Source: Alphaproteobacteria bacterium
GTDB lineage: Bacteria > Pseudomonadota > Alphaproteobacteria > Sphingomonadales > Sphingomonadaceae
Direction of reading: 5' to 3'
NCBI GenBank assembly: GCA_005883305.1
Contig: VBAC01000002.1
Location: 304,527-368,526, forward strand
Length of the DNA: 64,000 bases
Shown here one piece after another: positions 17,887 through 26,992 of this stretch (position 1 is the stretch's first letter; every line of letters begins with the position of its first letter). The notes beneath the pieces are model-generated. The model worked only from the letters and a program-made list of their open reading frames with translations. It had not been told where the DNA came from and did no database searches. Position numbers and translations under genes: made by a program.

Positions 17887-18714
17887 TCAGCGGTGCGGCG
17901 CGACGAGCGCGAAATGGGCGCCCTGCGGATCCAGGCCCTGGAGCACCCACATGCCGTTCGGCACCTCCATCGGGCCCATGACGACCTTGCCGCCCGCGGC
18001 TGCGACGCGCTCCGCCGCGGCGTCGATCGCATCGACGTTGAAATAATATTGCCAGGCCCCGGCGGGCATCTGCGCCGGCTTGTCCATCATCCCGCCGACG
18101 GCTTCATCGCCGCCGGTGGCGAACAGCCGGTATGTGCCCATCTCGCCCATGTCCACCGCGCCGGCCGTCGTCCAGCCGAACAGGCCGCCGTAGAATCCGA
18201 TCGCCGCCGCTTCCCCGGCGGCGGCGTAGAGCTCGTGCCAGCCGACATTGCCCGGCGCATATTGGGCGAGCGGCGGAGGCGCGTCGTCGCGCGGAAACGG
18301 CGCCATCACGTAGAAAGCGGCGCCGCCTGGGTCGGTGACCAGGGCGAAGCGGCCGACGTCGGGAATGTCGGCGGGTCCCATCAGCACCGTGCCGCCGGCC
18401 TCGCCGATCGCCTTGGCCGCCGCATCGGCGTCCGCGACATGCACATAGCCGAGCCAGGCCGGAACGGCGCCTCCCGCCTTCATCTCCTCGGTGATCTGCA
18501 TCATTCCCCCGACGCCGCGGCCGCCGGCATTCATGATCGTGTAGCGGCCGTCGCCGCCCGGCATCGGCATGTCGGAGGATTCCCAGCCGACGACTTTGGT
18601 GTAGAAGGCGGTTGCGGCGTCGGAATCGGACGTCATCAGCTCGTACCAGAAGAACTCGCCGGTCCTGCCCTTCGCTTCGGATGTCGCGGCGTCCGCGGTT
18701 GCCAAGTCCGGCAT
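17887..18714 (-). CDS. Two-domain glyoxalase/bleomycin-resistance-like (VOC) protein
   Basis: A 275-residue protein made of two VOC domains: domain 1 from FFWYELMTSDSDAATAFYT to VTDPGGAAFYVM, domain 2 from WHELYAAAGEAAAIGFYGGLFGW to LDPQGAHFALVA. Similar proteins are widespread in actinobacteria and alphaproteobacteria as possible resistance or small-molecule-binding proteins. Strong AGGAGGAAC ribosome site. Part of the HxlR-linked operon. Confidence 0.88.
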   Translation of the reverse strand: MPDLATADAATSEAKGRTGEFFWYELMTSDSDAATAFYTKVVGWESSDMPMPGGDGRYTIMNAGGRGVGGMMQITEEMKAGGAVPAWLGYVHVADADAAAKAIGEAGGTVLMGPADIPDVGRFALVTDPGGAAFYVMAPFPRDDAPPPLAQYAPGNVGWHELYAAAGEAAAIGFYGGLFGWTTAGAVDMGEMGTYRLFATGGDEAVGGMMDKPAQMPAGAWQYYFNVDAIDAAAERVAAAGGKVVMGPMEVPNGMWVLQGLDPQGAHFALVAPHR

Positions 18715-18742
18715 GTCGTGTTCCTCCTGAAAAAGCCTGTGC

Positions 18743-19456
18743 CTATTGATCGACGATCGGGCGGAAGCCGCCCCAGAACATGCGCTTGCCGTCGAACGGC
18801 ATGTCGCCGCCGGGCTGCACGTCGGGATCGGCCATCATCTTCTGCCAGGCCTGGTCGCGGACCTCCTTGTCGGGCCATTCGACGTAGGAATAGACGACAT
18901 TCTCGCCCTCCTCGGCCTTCACCGCGCGGCGGAAATCGGTGACCTTGCCGTCGGGCAGATCGTCGCCCCAGGCTTCGACGACGCGCAGCGCGCCGAGCTC
19001 GCGGAACTTGCCGGCCATCTTCTGCGCCAGCTCTCGATACGCCTCGCGCTTGTCGCTCGGTACCGGCACCAGATAGCCGTCGGTATAGCCGGTCGTGCCT
19101 TCCGCCTTCTCGTCGACGATCGCCTCGAAGCCGCCGTAGATCATCCTCTTGGCGTCGAACGGCATGGGCTCGCCCGGCTGCATGCGCGGGTCGTTCATCA
19201 TCTTCTCGTTGGATGAATCGCGGGCCGCCTTGTCGGGATATTCGAACCAGGAGAAGACGATCGTCTCGTCCTCCTTCGCCTGGACCGCCCCGTAGAAATC
19301 GGTGATCTTGCCCCTCGGCACGTCGTCGCCCCAATTCTCCACCACCCGCTCGATGCCGCACTCCTTGAACAGCGGCAAAAAATCGGCGGCATGTTGGCGA
19401 TAGGCCTCCTCGTTCCCGGTCGGCACAGCCACCACGAAGCCTGTGACATAGGTCAT
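18743..19456 (-). CDS. Tandem DUF1428 protein
   Basis: A 237-residue cytoplasmic protein containing two copies of the roughly 115-residue DUF1428 (dimeric alpha-beta barrel) fold in one chain. Repeat 1 runs from MTYVTGFVVAVP to MIYGGFEAIVDE, repeat 2 from YTDGYLVPVPSDK to MFWGGFRPIVDQ. Both carry the MPFDxKRM(I/F) signature. Usual family members have a single domain, so this looks like an internal duplication that makes a covalent dimer. Function of the family is unknown. AGGAGAG precedes the ATG at 19456. Confidence 0.88.
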   Translation of the reverse strand: MTYVTGFVVAVPTGNEEAYRQHAADFLPLFKECGIERVVENWGDDVPRGKITDFYGAVQAKEDETIVFSWFEYPDKAARDSSNEKMMNDPRMQPGEPMPFDAKRMIYGGFEAIVDEKAEGTTGYTDGYLVPVPSDKREAYRELAQKMAGKFRELGALRVVEAWGDDLPDGKVTDFRRAVKAEEGENVVYSYVEWPDKEVRDQAWQKMMADPDVQPGGDMPFDGKRMFWGGFRPIVDQ

Positions 19457-19473
19457 TTGCGCTCTCCTGTTCG

Positions 19474-20139
19474 TCAGTAGGGCCAGTCGGCGGGCGGCTT
19501 GCCGGTCAGGCCCGCCCGCAGCGACTCGAGCGCGCGGCCGAAGGCGGGCCGCGCCTCGCCCCGCTCGACATAGGCGGCGAGATTGGGCCAGTCGTCGAGC
19601 ATCCCCGAAACCTTCACGTTGCGCAGCACCTGGATCATCAGCAGGTCGCCGGCGCTGAACGCGCCGTCCAGCCATTCGCTCTCGCCAAGCCGGGCGGACA
19701 GCTCGTCCAGCCGAACGCGCAGGCGCCCCAGCACGCTCGGCATCCGCGCCTCAGCCCAATCCTCCTTGGCGTCGATATACTTGGCGATGATCAGGTCCAA
19801 TATGCCCGGCTCAACGCTGTTGAGCGCGGCGAACATCCATTCGATCGCCCGCGCCCGGGCAGCCGGATCGGCGGGGAGCAGGCCCGGCCACTTCTCCGCA
19901 ATGTGAAGGACGATCGCGCCGGATTCGAACAGGACGAGCCCGTCCTCCTCATAGGTCGGGACCTGCCCGAAGGGATTGCGGGCGCGATGCGGCGGCTCCT
20001 TCTGCTCTCCCCAGTCGAGAAGGCGCACGTCATAGGCCTGGCCGACCTCCTCCAGCGCCCAGCGCACGCGCATGTCGCGCACCAGGCCGGCGCCCTTGTC
20101 CGGCGACCAGTTGTAGGCGGTGACGAGTGGCCTGGTCAT
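19474..20139 (-). CDS. Glutathione S-transferase family protein
   Basis: A 221-residue protein with an N-terminal thioredoxin-like domain (NPFGQVPTYEEDGLVLFESGAIVLHIAE, containing the cis-proline and ESGAI glutathione contacts) and an all-helical C-terminal domain. The first strand is followed by GAGLVRDMRVRWALEE, so the catalytic Ser/Cys near the N terminus is not obvious. It probably conjugates or binds glutathione adducts. It lies four bases after the stop of the upstream VOC gene. Confidence 0.9.
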   Translation of the reverse strand: MTRPLVTAYNWSPDKGAGLVRDMRVRWALEEVGQAYDVRLLDWGEQKEPPHRARNPFGQVPTYEEDGLVLFESGAIVLHIAEKWPGLLPADPAARARAIEWMFAALNSVEPGILDLIIAKYIDAKEDWAEARMPSVLGRLRVRLDELSARLGESEWLDGAFSAGDLLMIQVLRNVKVSGMLDDWPNLAAYVERGEARPAFGRALESLRAGLTGKPPADWPY

Positions 20140-20143
20140 GGGT

Positions 20144-20587
20144 TCAAGCGTCCGCAGTCTGGGCCTGCTGCGCCGCCGCAGCCTCGAAGCCGGCCATGTC
20201 CATCCACATCGGCTCCCAGATGTGGCCGTCCGGATCCTCGAAGCTGCGGCCGTACATGAAGCCGTGGTCCTGCTTCTCGCGCGGCTCGCGGCCTCCGGCG
20301 GCGATCGCCTTGTCGGTGATCGAATCGACCGCCTCGCGGCTCTCGGCCGAGATGCAGATCAACACCTCGCTCGTCTCGCGCGCGTCGGCGATCCGCTTCG
20401 GCGTGAACTGGGCGAACTTCTCGTGGGTCAGAAGCATGACGTGGATCGTGTCCGAAAAGACCATGCAGGCGGCGGTCTCGTCGGTGAAGGCCGGGTTGTT
20501 CACCGCGCCGATCGCCTCGTAGAAAGCCTTGGCGGCGGCGAGATCCGCGACGGGCAGGTTGATGAAGATCATCTGCGGCATCGTCAT
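20144..20587 (-). CDS. VOC-superfamily protein (glyoxalase-like)
   Basis: A 147-residue single-domain VOC protein: MIFINLPVADLAAAKAFYEAIG start, MLLTHEKFAQF middle and GRSFEDPDGHIWEPMWMD end, which is the characteristic pattern of the lactoylglutathione-lyase-like YaeR/PhnB relatives. ATG at 20587 shares ATGA with the upstream DUF899 stop. Exact substrate unknown. Confidence 0.88.
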   Translation of the reverse strand: MTMPQMIFINLPVADLAAAKAFYEAIGAVNNPAFTDETAACMVFSDTIHVMLLTHEKFAQFTPKRIADARETSEVLICISAESREAVDSITDKAIAAGGREPREKQDHGFMYGRSFEDPDGHIWEPMWMDMAGFEAAAAQQAQTADA

Positions 20588-21309
20588 TCTCCATAGGTCA
20601 GCTTGGGGTACCAGTCCTTGCCCCGCCCCTCGGGCGTCCAATCGAGGACGTTCCACAGCGGCGTCGGATCGGGGGCCAAGTGCGGATCGAAGCCGGCATC
20701 GGCGGTCTCGGCGCCGCCCTCCGCGGCCCAGAACAGGCGGACCTCGTCGCCGTCGCGCCTCCAGACGGTCACCGCCGCGCCCTCGCCGTCATCGGTCAGC
20801 GCGTGGACGTCGCGGGCGAAGGCGTCGCCCACAATCTGGTAGAATTTGAGATTCCGCCAGCCGCGCTCGCGGGCGAAGGCGAGCTGTCGTGCGACCGGCG
20901 AGCGGCCGACGATCGCCAATGCGAGGCGCTGCTCAATGTCGGGCGCAGGGATGTCGAGCGAGCCGACGAAGGACGTGCACATCGGGCAGGGCCGATCGCG
21001 CTGAGGCCCGTACATCCAGAAATAGGTGAAGAGCGTTTCGTGCCGGCCGAACAGGTCGGCCAGGCCGATCTCGTTGCCCTGCTCGTCGAGGAATCGATAG
21101 TCCTTCGCGACCGGACCGGGCGGGAGCGCGCGGCGTTGCTCGGCGACGCGCTGGATCCGGCGACGAAGCGCGATCTCTTCGGCGAGCAGCGCCGTACGAG
21201 CCCGCCGGTATTCGGCGCTTTCGCCCTCCCAGCGGATCGGCAGCGCCTCGGCCATCAGGCGGGCGTCCTTCAGCTTTCCTTCGGGCGGCAGAGTTGCGGT
21301 GTCGCTCAT
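20584..21309 (-). CDS. DUF899 thioredoxin-like protein
   Basis: A 241-residue protein of the DUF899 family, which has a thioredoxin-like fold. Visible landmarks are LFGRHETLFTYFWMYGPQ and a CPMC motif in DRPCPMCTSFVGSLD, resembling a redox CxxC, and a C-terminal DWTPEGRGKDWYPKL. It heads the minus-strand operon and is divergent from the HxlR regulator with 66 bases between the starts. A redox or stress role is inferred from the motif and neighbours. Confidence 0.88.
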   Translation of the reverse strand: MSDTATLPPEGKLKDARLMAEALPIRWEGESAEYRRARTALLAEEIALRRRIQRVAEQRRALPPGPVAKDYRFLDEQGNEIGLADLFGRHETLFTYFWMYGPQRDRPCPMCTSFVGSLDIPAPDIEQRLALAIVGRSPVARQLAFARERGWRNLKFYQIVGDAFARDVHALTDDGEGAAVTVWRRDGDEVRLFWAAEGGAETADAGFDPHLAPDPTPLWNVLDWTPEGRGKDWYPKLTYGE

Positions 21310-21375
21310 CTTTCTGCTCCGGATTTGCGACTCGGGGTTTGACCTTGATGCCCATTTTCGTTAGAAAAGACAACT

Positions 21376-22077
21376 GTGGAGTTAGATAATGTAACCGATC
21401 CCGCGCACGGCCCGCCGCGGCGGCGCTACGGGGACGGCTGCGGCACTGCCCATGCCCTGGAGCTGATCGGCGAGCGCTGGGCCCTGCTCGTCATGCGCGA
21501 GCTCATGCTCGGTCCAAAGCGGTTCAGCGACATTCGCACCGACCTGCCCGGGATCAGCGCCAACGTGCTGACCCAGCGGCTTGAGGGTTTGGAACGGGAC
21601 GGAATCGTCGTCCGGCGCCGTCTCCCCCCGCCCGCCTCGGGCCAGGTCTACGAGCTCAGCGAATGGGGCTACCAGTCGCTGCCGATCATGGGCGCCCTCG
21701 GCCGCTGGGCGACCCGCTCGCCGGGGCACGATCCCGGGCAGCATTTCAGCGCCGTCTCGCTGATGCTCTCGTTCATGGCCATGGGCCAGCCGGGCCTTCC
21801 GAAGGACATCGACGCCGAAATCGGCTTCCGCCTCGGCCGCGAAACCTACCGGGCGACAATCCGGAACGGCGCCGTCGTAAGCGCGCGCAGCCCCGCCGAG
21901 GGCGCGGACGCGGTCTTTACCGGCACCCCTGCCGCGATCGCCGCGGCGGTCTACGGCGGCGTTCCGCTCCCCGAGCTGGAGCGCGAGGGGGCGCTTTCCA
22001 TCCAAGGCGACCGCGCGCTGGCCGAGCGCTTCGTCACCCTGTTCCCCTTGCCGGCGAAGGCCGCGGCGCCCGCCTAG
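21376..22077 (+). CDS. HxlR-family regulator with SCP2-like C-terminal domain
   Basis: A 233-residue regulator. Residues about 15-110 form the HxlR winged helix (CGTAHALELIGERWALLVMRELMLGPKRF, then LPGISANVLTQRLEGLERDGIVVRR). The C-terminal part resembles an SCP2 sterol-carrier-like domain, often found fused in this group and probably a ligand sensor. The start is GTG. Its divergent position next to the DUF899-led operon makes it the likely regulator of that operon. The cysteine in the first helix is where redox-sensing HxlR/HypR proteins carry a sensing cysteine. The stop overlaps the convergent transporter gene by four bases. Confidence 0.88.
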   Translation: MELDNVTDPAHGPPRRRYGDGCGTAHALELIGERWALLVMRELMLGPKRFSDIRTDLPGISANVLTQRLEGLERDGIVVRRRLPPPASGQVYELSEWGYQSLPIMGALGRWATRSPGHDPGQHFSAVSLMLSFMAMGQPGLPKDIDAEIGFRLGRETYRATIRNGAVVSARSPAEGADAVFTGTPAAIAAAVYGGVPLPELEREGALSIQGDRALAERFVTLFPLPAKAAAPA

Positions 22078-23483
22078 GAGGCGGGCTCGGGCTCCGGGTG
22101 GGCCAGGATCCGGGCGACGATCGGCCGGACGAGCAGCAAGCCGAGGCCGCCCGCCGCGACGAGAGCGGCGTGCATCAGCCAGAATTGGCTCCCGCTCATC
22201 GTCTCGAGGAAGCCGCCAAGCCTCCCGACGAGCACGTTGCAGGCGAAGAGGTGGAGGTAATAGACGCCGATCATCGTTCCCGCGACGGCCTTGGGGGAAG
22301 CGCGGGAGTAGAGCGCGAGGCCGACGGGGAAGACGTTGGCGAAACCGATGTCGTTGACGATGTGGAAGGCGAAGCCCCAGACGATTCCGACCTTTAGGCC
22401 GCTGGCCGCCGCCTGCCAGGAGGCAAGCGCAAGCGCCAGCGGCGCCAGGGCCGAGATCAGGGCGCCGATGGTGAGCTTGGTGATTTCCTGAGGTTCGCGC
22501 CACCTCTTCGCCCACCAGCGCCAGAACAGGATCGAAAGCAGGATCGTCGTCGTCGAGATGATCGCGTCCAGCGAAACCAGCCAGGTCACCGGCATGCTTT
22601 CGCCGAAGAAGACGAGATCGTAATTGGCTTCTCCCCAGAGGAGATAGGAGCCGAAGATCGTCTGGTTGCCGACCGCCGACAGGACGAGCAGGGGCAGGAT
22701 GAGGACGAGAACCGCGATCCTCGCGCCGTCGCCCTTCACCAGGGGCACGCGCTCGGCCTTGCCGGCACGGCCCGCCGGCGCCTCTCTCGGCAGCCAGCGC
22801 CGACCCCACAAATAGATGCCGAGGCCGATCACCATTATCACCCCGGCCGCGCCGAAGCCGTAATGCCAGCCGACCTTCTCGCCGAGCGTACCGCAGACCA
22901 GAGGCGCGACGATCACGGCGATGTTCACGGCGAGCAGGTAGATCTGGAAGGCGTCGGCGCGGCGCAAATCGTCCGGCCCGTAAAGCTCGCCGACCTGGGT
23001 GGCGATGTTGCCCTTGAAGGCGCCGACGCCCAGCAGGAGGCAGAGCATGGCGATGAGGAAGCTGACCTCGAAGGCCATCAGGAAATGGCCCGCGGCCATC
23101 AGCACCGCGCCGACCGTGATCGTGCGCGTCCGGCCGAGCAGGCGGTCGGCGAGGATTCCGCCGAGGATCGGCGTCAGATAGACGAGGCCCGAATAGAGGC
23201 CGCCGATCGTGGTCGCCAGCGCGAGCGGGCTGAGCGGCCCAAAAATGCCCTCGACGATGCTTCGAAAGGGCTCAAAGAATGCGACGTTGTCGACATGTCC
23301 CGGCAGCAACAGTTGGTGCGTCATGTAGAGGACGAGCAGCGCCTGCATGCCGTAATAGGAGAAGCGCTCGCAGCCTTCGGCGAAGGCGAGGAAGCCGAGG
23401 CCCCTGGGATGGCCGAGGAAGGCGATGTCGCTGCGGTCGGTCGCTGCGAGCTCGACCTCGGCGTTGGGATCGGCGGCGGTCAT
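22074..23483 (-). CDS. Proton-dependent oligopeptide transporter (POT/PTR2 family)
   Basis: A 469-residue inner-membrane protein with 12-14 helices. The PTR2 signature is present near the N terminus (FAEGCERFSYYGMQALLVLYM, with the ExxERFxYYG motif), followed by GGLYSGLVYLTPILGGILADRLLG. It imports di- and tripeptides with protons. The start at 23483 has AGAAAGGA upstream. It is divergent from a DUF885 peptidase-like gene, which fits uptake and use of peptides. Confidence 0.93.
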   Translation of the reverse strand: MTAADPNAEVELAATDRSDIAFLGHPRGLGFLAFAEGCERFSYYGMQALLVLYMTHQLLLPGHVDNVAFFEPFRSIVEGIFGPLSPLALATTIGGLYSGLVYLTPILGGILADRLLGRTRTITVGAVLMAAGHFLMAFEVSFLIAMLCLLLGVGAFKGNIATQVGELYGPDDLRRADAFQIYLLAVNIAVIVAPLVCGTLGEKVGWHYGFGAAGVIMVIGLGIYLWGRRWLPREAPAGRAGKAERVPLVKGDGARIAVLVLILPLLVLSAVGNQTIFGSYLLWGEANYDLVFFGESMPVTWLVSLDAIISTTTILLSILFWRWWAKRWREPQEITKLTIGALISALAPLALALASWQAAASGLKVGIVWGFAFHIVNDIGFANVFPVGLALYSRASPKAVAGTMIGVYYLHLFACNVLVGRLGGFLETMSGSQFWLMHAALVAAGGLGLLLVRPIVARILAHPEPEPAS

Positions 23484-23610
23484 GCGCGGTCCTTTCTGGC
23501 GGCGGCGGGATGCTAGCGTTTGAGGCGAGCCGCACCAGCGCTTTTTCGACGAAGCGCCATTTGCGGCAACGAACAGCCGCGATAGGGTGTCCGCGACAGG
23601 GGAGACCATC

Positions 23611-25362
23611 ATGCGCCTGACCATATTGACCGCGGCTCTGCTGGCGACCGCCGCGCCGGCCCTGGCGACGCCCGCCGACGATTTTCACCGACTGCTGGAC
23701 GAGCATTACCAGTGGCTGCTGCGCGAGAACCCGACCGACGCGACCGCGCTCGGAGTCCACGATTATGACGACCGCATCCGCGACATCAGCTCCGCGGCGC
23801 GCGACCGCCGCGCGCGCGAGGCGCAGGCTTTCCTGGCCCGGCTCGAGGCGATCCCGGCCGACCAGCTTGCCGGCCGGGACCGGGTCAACCGCGCGATCCT
23901 CCGCCGCCAGCTTTCCGAGCAGATCGAGGAGAACGGCTTCCCCCAGCGCGACATGCTGTTCACGACCTATTACGGCTGGCACCAGGGCTTCGCCGGCCTC
24001 GCGCGCGGCCTCCCCTTTCGCACCCGCGCCGATTACGAATCCTATTTGACCCGAATCGCCCAATATCCCCGGCTCAACGACGAGGCGCTTGCGATCACCG
24101 CCAACGCCGTTCGCGGCGGCCACGTTTTGCCGTGCTCGGTGCTCGGCGGCTATGAGCGGACGATCTCCGGCGTGATCGCGGCCGATCCGGCGCAATCCCG
24201 CTTCTACGAGCCCTTCGCCGCGACCCGCCCGGCGACCATATCGGAGGCCGACTGGGCTGCGCTCCAGGCGCGGGCGCGGACGATCATCACCGACGTCATC
24301 AATCCCGCCTATGCCAGGCATCTCGATTTCTATCAGCACCAGTATCTGCCGCATTGCGCGCGCGCCGACAGCATCTCGGCCCAGCCGCGCGGCGCCGAAT
24401 ATTATGCGCTGCAGGTGCGCGAGAACACGACCACCGACCTCACCCCGCGGCAGATCCACGACATCGGCCTCGGGGAGGTGGCGCGCATCCGCGCCGAGAT
24501 GGAGCGGGTCGCGCGCGAGGCCGGCTATCCGAGCCGCGAGGCCTTCATCCAGGAGCTGCGCACCAACCCGCGTTACTATCCGACGACGCCCGAGCAGCTG
24601 ATCCAGGCCTCGGCGGCGCTCAACAAGGAGGTCGACGGCTGGCTGCCGCGCCTGTTCGGAACGCTCCCGCGCCTAACCTTCACCATCCGAACCATCCCGG
24701 CCGAGACGGCGGAAGGCACGACCACCGCTTATTACAGCCAGGGCTCGCCCGAGAGCGGCATCGCCGGCACCTACTACGTCAACACCTCGCGGCTCAACCA
24801 GCGGCCGCTCTGGGAGATTCCGGCGCTCTCGCTGCACGAGTCCGTGCCCGGCCACCACCTGCAGATCGCGCTCCAGCAGGAGATGGACATCGCGCCCTTT
24901 CGCCGCAACTTCACCAGCTACACCGCCTTCACCGAAGGCTGGGCGCTCTATGCTGAGAGCCTCGGCGAGGACATGGGCCTCTACGACACCCCCGAGCGGC
25001 GGATGGGCGAGCTCTCCTACCAGATGTGGCGCGCCTGCCGGCTGGTGGTCGATACAGGAATCCACGCCTTCGGCTGGGACAAGGCGCGGGCCATCGCCTA
25101 CATGCGCGAGAATACCGCGCTGACCGACACCAACATCGAGGCGGAGGTGAACCGCTACATCTCCTGGCCGGGCCAGGCGCTCGGCTACATGATCGGGCGC
25201 TTGAAGATCATCGAGCTGCGCCACCGCGCGGAGGCGGCGCTCGGCGACCGCTTCGATCTGCGCCGCTTCCACGACGCCGTGCTGCGCAACGGATCGGTGC
25301 CGCTCGACGTGCTCGAAGGCGAGATCGACGCGTGGATCGCGGCGGAGAGGGCGCGGGGATAG
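23611..25362 (+). CDS. Secreted DUF885 metallopeptidase-like protein
   Basis: A 583-residue protein with a signal peptide (ends APALA) and a DUF885 domain over the rest. The HESVPGHH motif at about residues 408-415 and the downstream TEGWALYAESLGE supply the metal ligands and catalytic glutamate expected of this gluzincin-like family. Probably a periplasmic peptidase or carboxypeptidase. GGGGAGA lies 8 bases before the ATG. Divergent from the POT transporter with 127 bases between the starts. Confidence 0.92.
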   Translation: MRLTILTAALLATAAPALATPADDFHRLLDEHYQWLLRENPTDATALGVHDYDDRIRDISSAARDRRAREAQAFLARLEAIPADQLAGRDRVNRAILRRQLSEQIEENGFPQRDMLFTTYYGWHQGFAGLARGLPFRTRADYESYLTRIAQYPRLNDEALAITANAVRGGHVLPCSVLGGYERTISGVIAADPAQSRFYEPFAATRPATISEADWAALQARARTIITDVINPAYARHLDFYQHQYLPHCARADSISAQPRGAEYYALQVRENTTTDLTPRQIHDIGLGEVARIRAEMERVAREAGYPSREAFIQELRTNPRYYPTTPEQLIQASAALNKEVDGWLPRLFGTLPRLTFTIRTIPAETAEGTTTAYYSQGSPESGIAGTYYVNTSRLNQRPLWEIPALSLHESVPGHHLQIALQQEMDIAPFRRNFTSYTAFTEGWALYAESLGEDMGLYDTPERRMGELSYQMWRACRLVVDTGIHAFGWDKARAIAYMRENTALTDTNIEAEVNRYISWPGQALGYMIGRLKIIELRHRAEAALGDRFDLRRFHDAVLRNGSVPLDVLEGEIDAWIAAERARG

Positions 25363-25387
25363 GCCGGCTTCCGTTCAAAGGAGGACC

Positions 25388-25915
25388 CTAGCTGAAGCTT
25401 AGCCTGCGCCAGACGCGTCCAGCGCGCGCGCTGAGGCTGCGTCGGGCTCTGGACCGCTCGGGCGTCGGTAGCAGCGCAGGCGCGGCTGCCGCCGCCGCGG
25501 CCGCTTCCTCGGCGTAGAGGCGCAGATTGCCGGGACGGCTCGGCCGGACGCGCTGGCGGTCGCGGAGAATGTCCTCGGCGGCCTTGAGAGCGCGGACGAG
25601 ATCATCCTCGCTGAACGGCTTGACCAGGCAGCCCAGCGCGAGATCGGGCAGCGGGAAATCCGGAGCGCTTCCGGTGGTGAAGAGGCAGGGAATGCCGAGA
25701 TCGTTGAGCTTCGCGGCGACTGCGAAGCCGGTATTGCCGTGGGCCAGCTTAAGATCGACCAAGGCAAGATCGGGCCGGCGCTCCGCAACGGCGGAAAGCG
25801 CGCCGACCCGATCCTCGGCCACGGCCGTCACCGCATAAAACGGGTTCAGCTCGACCAGATGCCTGAGCGTCTCGGCGAACAACGGCTCGTCCTCGACGAT
25901 CAGGATACGCAACAT
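25388..25915 (-). CDS. Single-domain response regulator with Ala/Arg-rich tail
   Basis: A 175-residue protein with a receiver domain over residues 1-120 (ILIVEDEPLF acidic pocket, LALVDLKLAHG phospho-aspartate, TTGSAP, CLVKPF lysine). The C-terminal 50 residues are low-complexity, alanine- and arginine-rich, without a DNA-binding output. It is similar in design to the small orphan receivers common in sphingomonads. The start at 25915 has GGGAGGG upstream. Divergent from a secreted repeat protein; no kinase is adjacent. Confidence 0.88.
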   Translation of the reverse strand: MLRILIVEDEPLFAETLRHLVELNPFYAVTAVAEDRVGALSAVAERRPDLALVDLKLAHGNTGFAVAAKLNDLGIPCLFTTGSAPDFPLPDLALGCLVKPFSEDDLVRALKAAEDILRDRQRVRPSRPGNLRLYAEEAAAAAAAAPALLPTPERSRARRSLSARAGRVWRRLSFS

Positions 25916-26158
25916 GGACTGGCACCCTCCCCAACCGCTTCGATTCTTTCCCGAAAGGGACCGCGATGGAATCCCCCGGCGCCGAATTTGCGGCGAACGA
26001 TTCCTGGCAAGCGACAGGCCGAAACGGACGAGCCTTCGGCTTGTGTGACGGGAAGAACAAGGTTCTACTCTTTTGGACGTCGGGCCTGTTGCGTCGAGTC
26101 GGCGGCATGTTGACCTCGCCATTCGCGGGGAATTCACACCAACAGGGGGGATCACGCG

Positions 26159-26962
26159 ATGATTCAACATATGGGTAAAGGCGCACGCCGGACGTGCGTC
26201 TGCTTCGTTTCTTCGATCATGATCTGCCTGGGATCGGCGAGTCCGGCCTGGGCTCAAGACGATCTGGAGGGCTCCGGCGACCTCATTCGCCAGGATTTCT
26301 CCGATTGCGGCAACAGCAACGTCCCCGCCGATCCCACGCGGGACGGGGGCAATATCTCGATCACCCAAACGCCGGCAGGCGCGACGACCGCGACCGTGGA
26401 GGTCACTCGGGGGACTCCCAACACGACCTACGATTTCTACTGGAAGTGCCAGCGCCAGCTCGGCTCGATCAGGACCGACGGCAACGGCTTCGGCCAGGGC
26501 CATTTCGAATTCCAGGCCCCGCCCAACCAGATCCTGACCTTCGACATGTATCCGGACGGAGCGCCGGCGGGAAACAAGTTCCAGAGCACCCCGATCCCGC
26601 TCAATTACGAGGGCTTCGGGCCGCTCATCCGCCAGGATTTTTCGGATTGCGGCAACAGCAACGTCAGCGGCGCGGATCCCTCGCGGATCGGCGGCAACGC
26701 GATCGCTCTTCAGACTGCGGCCGGCGCGACCACGGTGAACATGTCGCTGCTCGCCGGGACGCCGAACACGAGCTACAACGTCTATTGGAAGTGCCACAAC
26801 CAGATCGGCACCATCCGGACCGGCGCGGACGGCACCGGGAGCGGCAGCTTCTCCCTGCAGACGACCCCCGGGACGGTGCTGACCTTCGACATCTATCCGA
26901 CCGGCGCGCCGGCCGGCAACAAATTCCAGAGCGTGCGTCTGCTTCCAGCGCCGGCTCACTGA
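26159..26962 (+). CDS. Secreted protein with two about 100-residue repeats
   Basis: A 267-residue protein of unknown function. A signal peptide ends in SPAWAQ. The mature part consists of two tandem repeats, each opening LIRQDFSDCGNSNV, passing through GTPNT(T/S)Y and YWKC and ending LTFD(M/I)YP then GAPAGNKFQS. Each repeat has two cysteines that could form a disulphide, and each looks like a beta-sandwich. The start could also be the ATG four codons downstream. A GGGGGG ribosome site lies 8 bases upstream of 26159. No family recognised. Confidence 0.82.
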   Translation: MIQHMGKGARRTCVCFVSSIMICLGSASPAWAQDDLEGSGDLIRQDFSDCGNSNVPADPTRDGGNISITQTPAGATTATVEVTRGTPNTTYDFYWKCQRQLGSIRTDGNGFGQGHFEFQAPPNQILTFDMYPDGAPAGNKFQSTPIPLNYEGFGPLIRQDFSDCGNSNVSGADPSRIGGNAIALQTAAGATTVNMSLLAGTPNTSYNVYWKCHNQIGTIRTGADGTGSGSFSLQTTPGTVLTFDIYPTGAPAGNKFQSVRLLPAPAH

Positions 26963-26992
26963 GCCGGGCAACGAGTCCGAGGCGTCGCCGGA

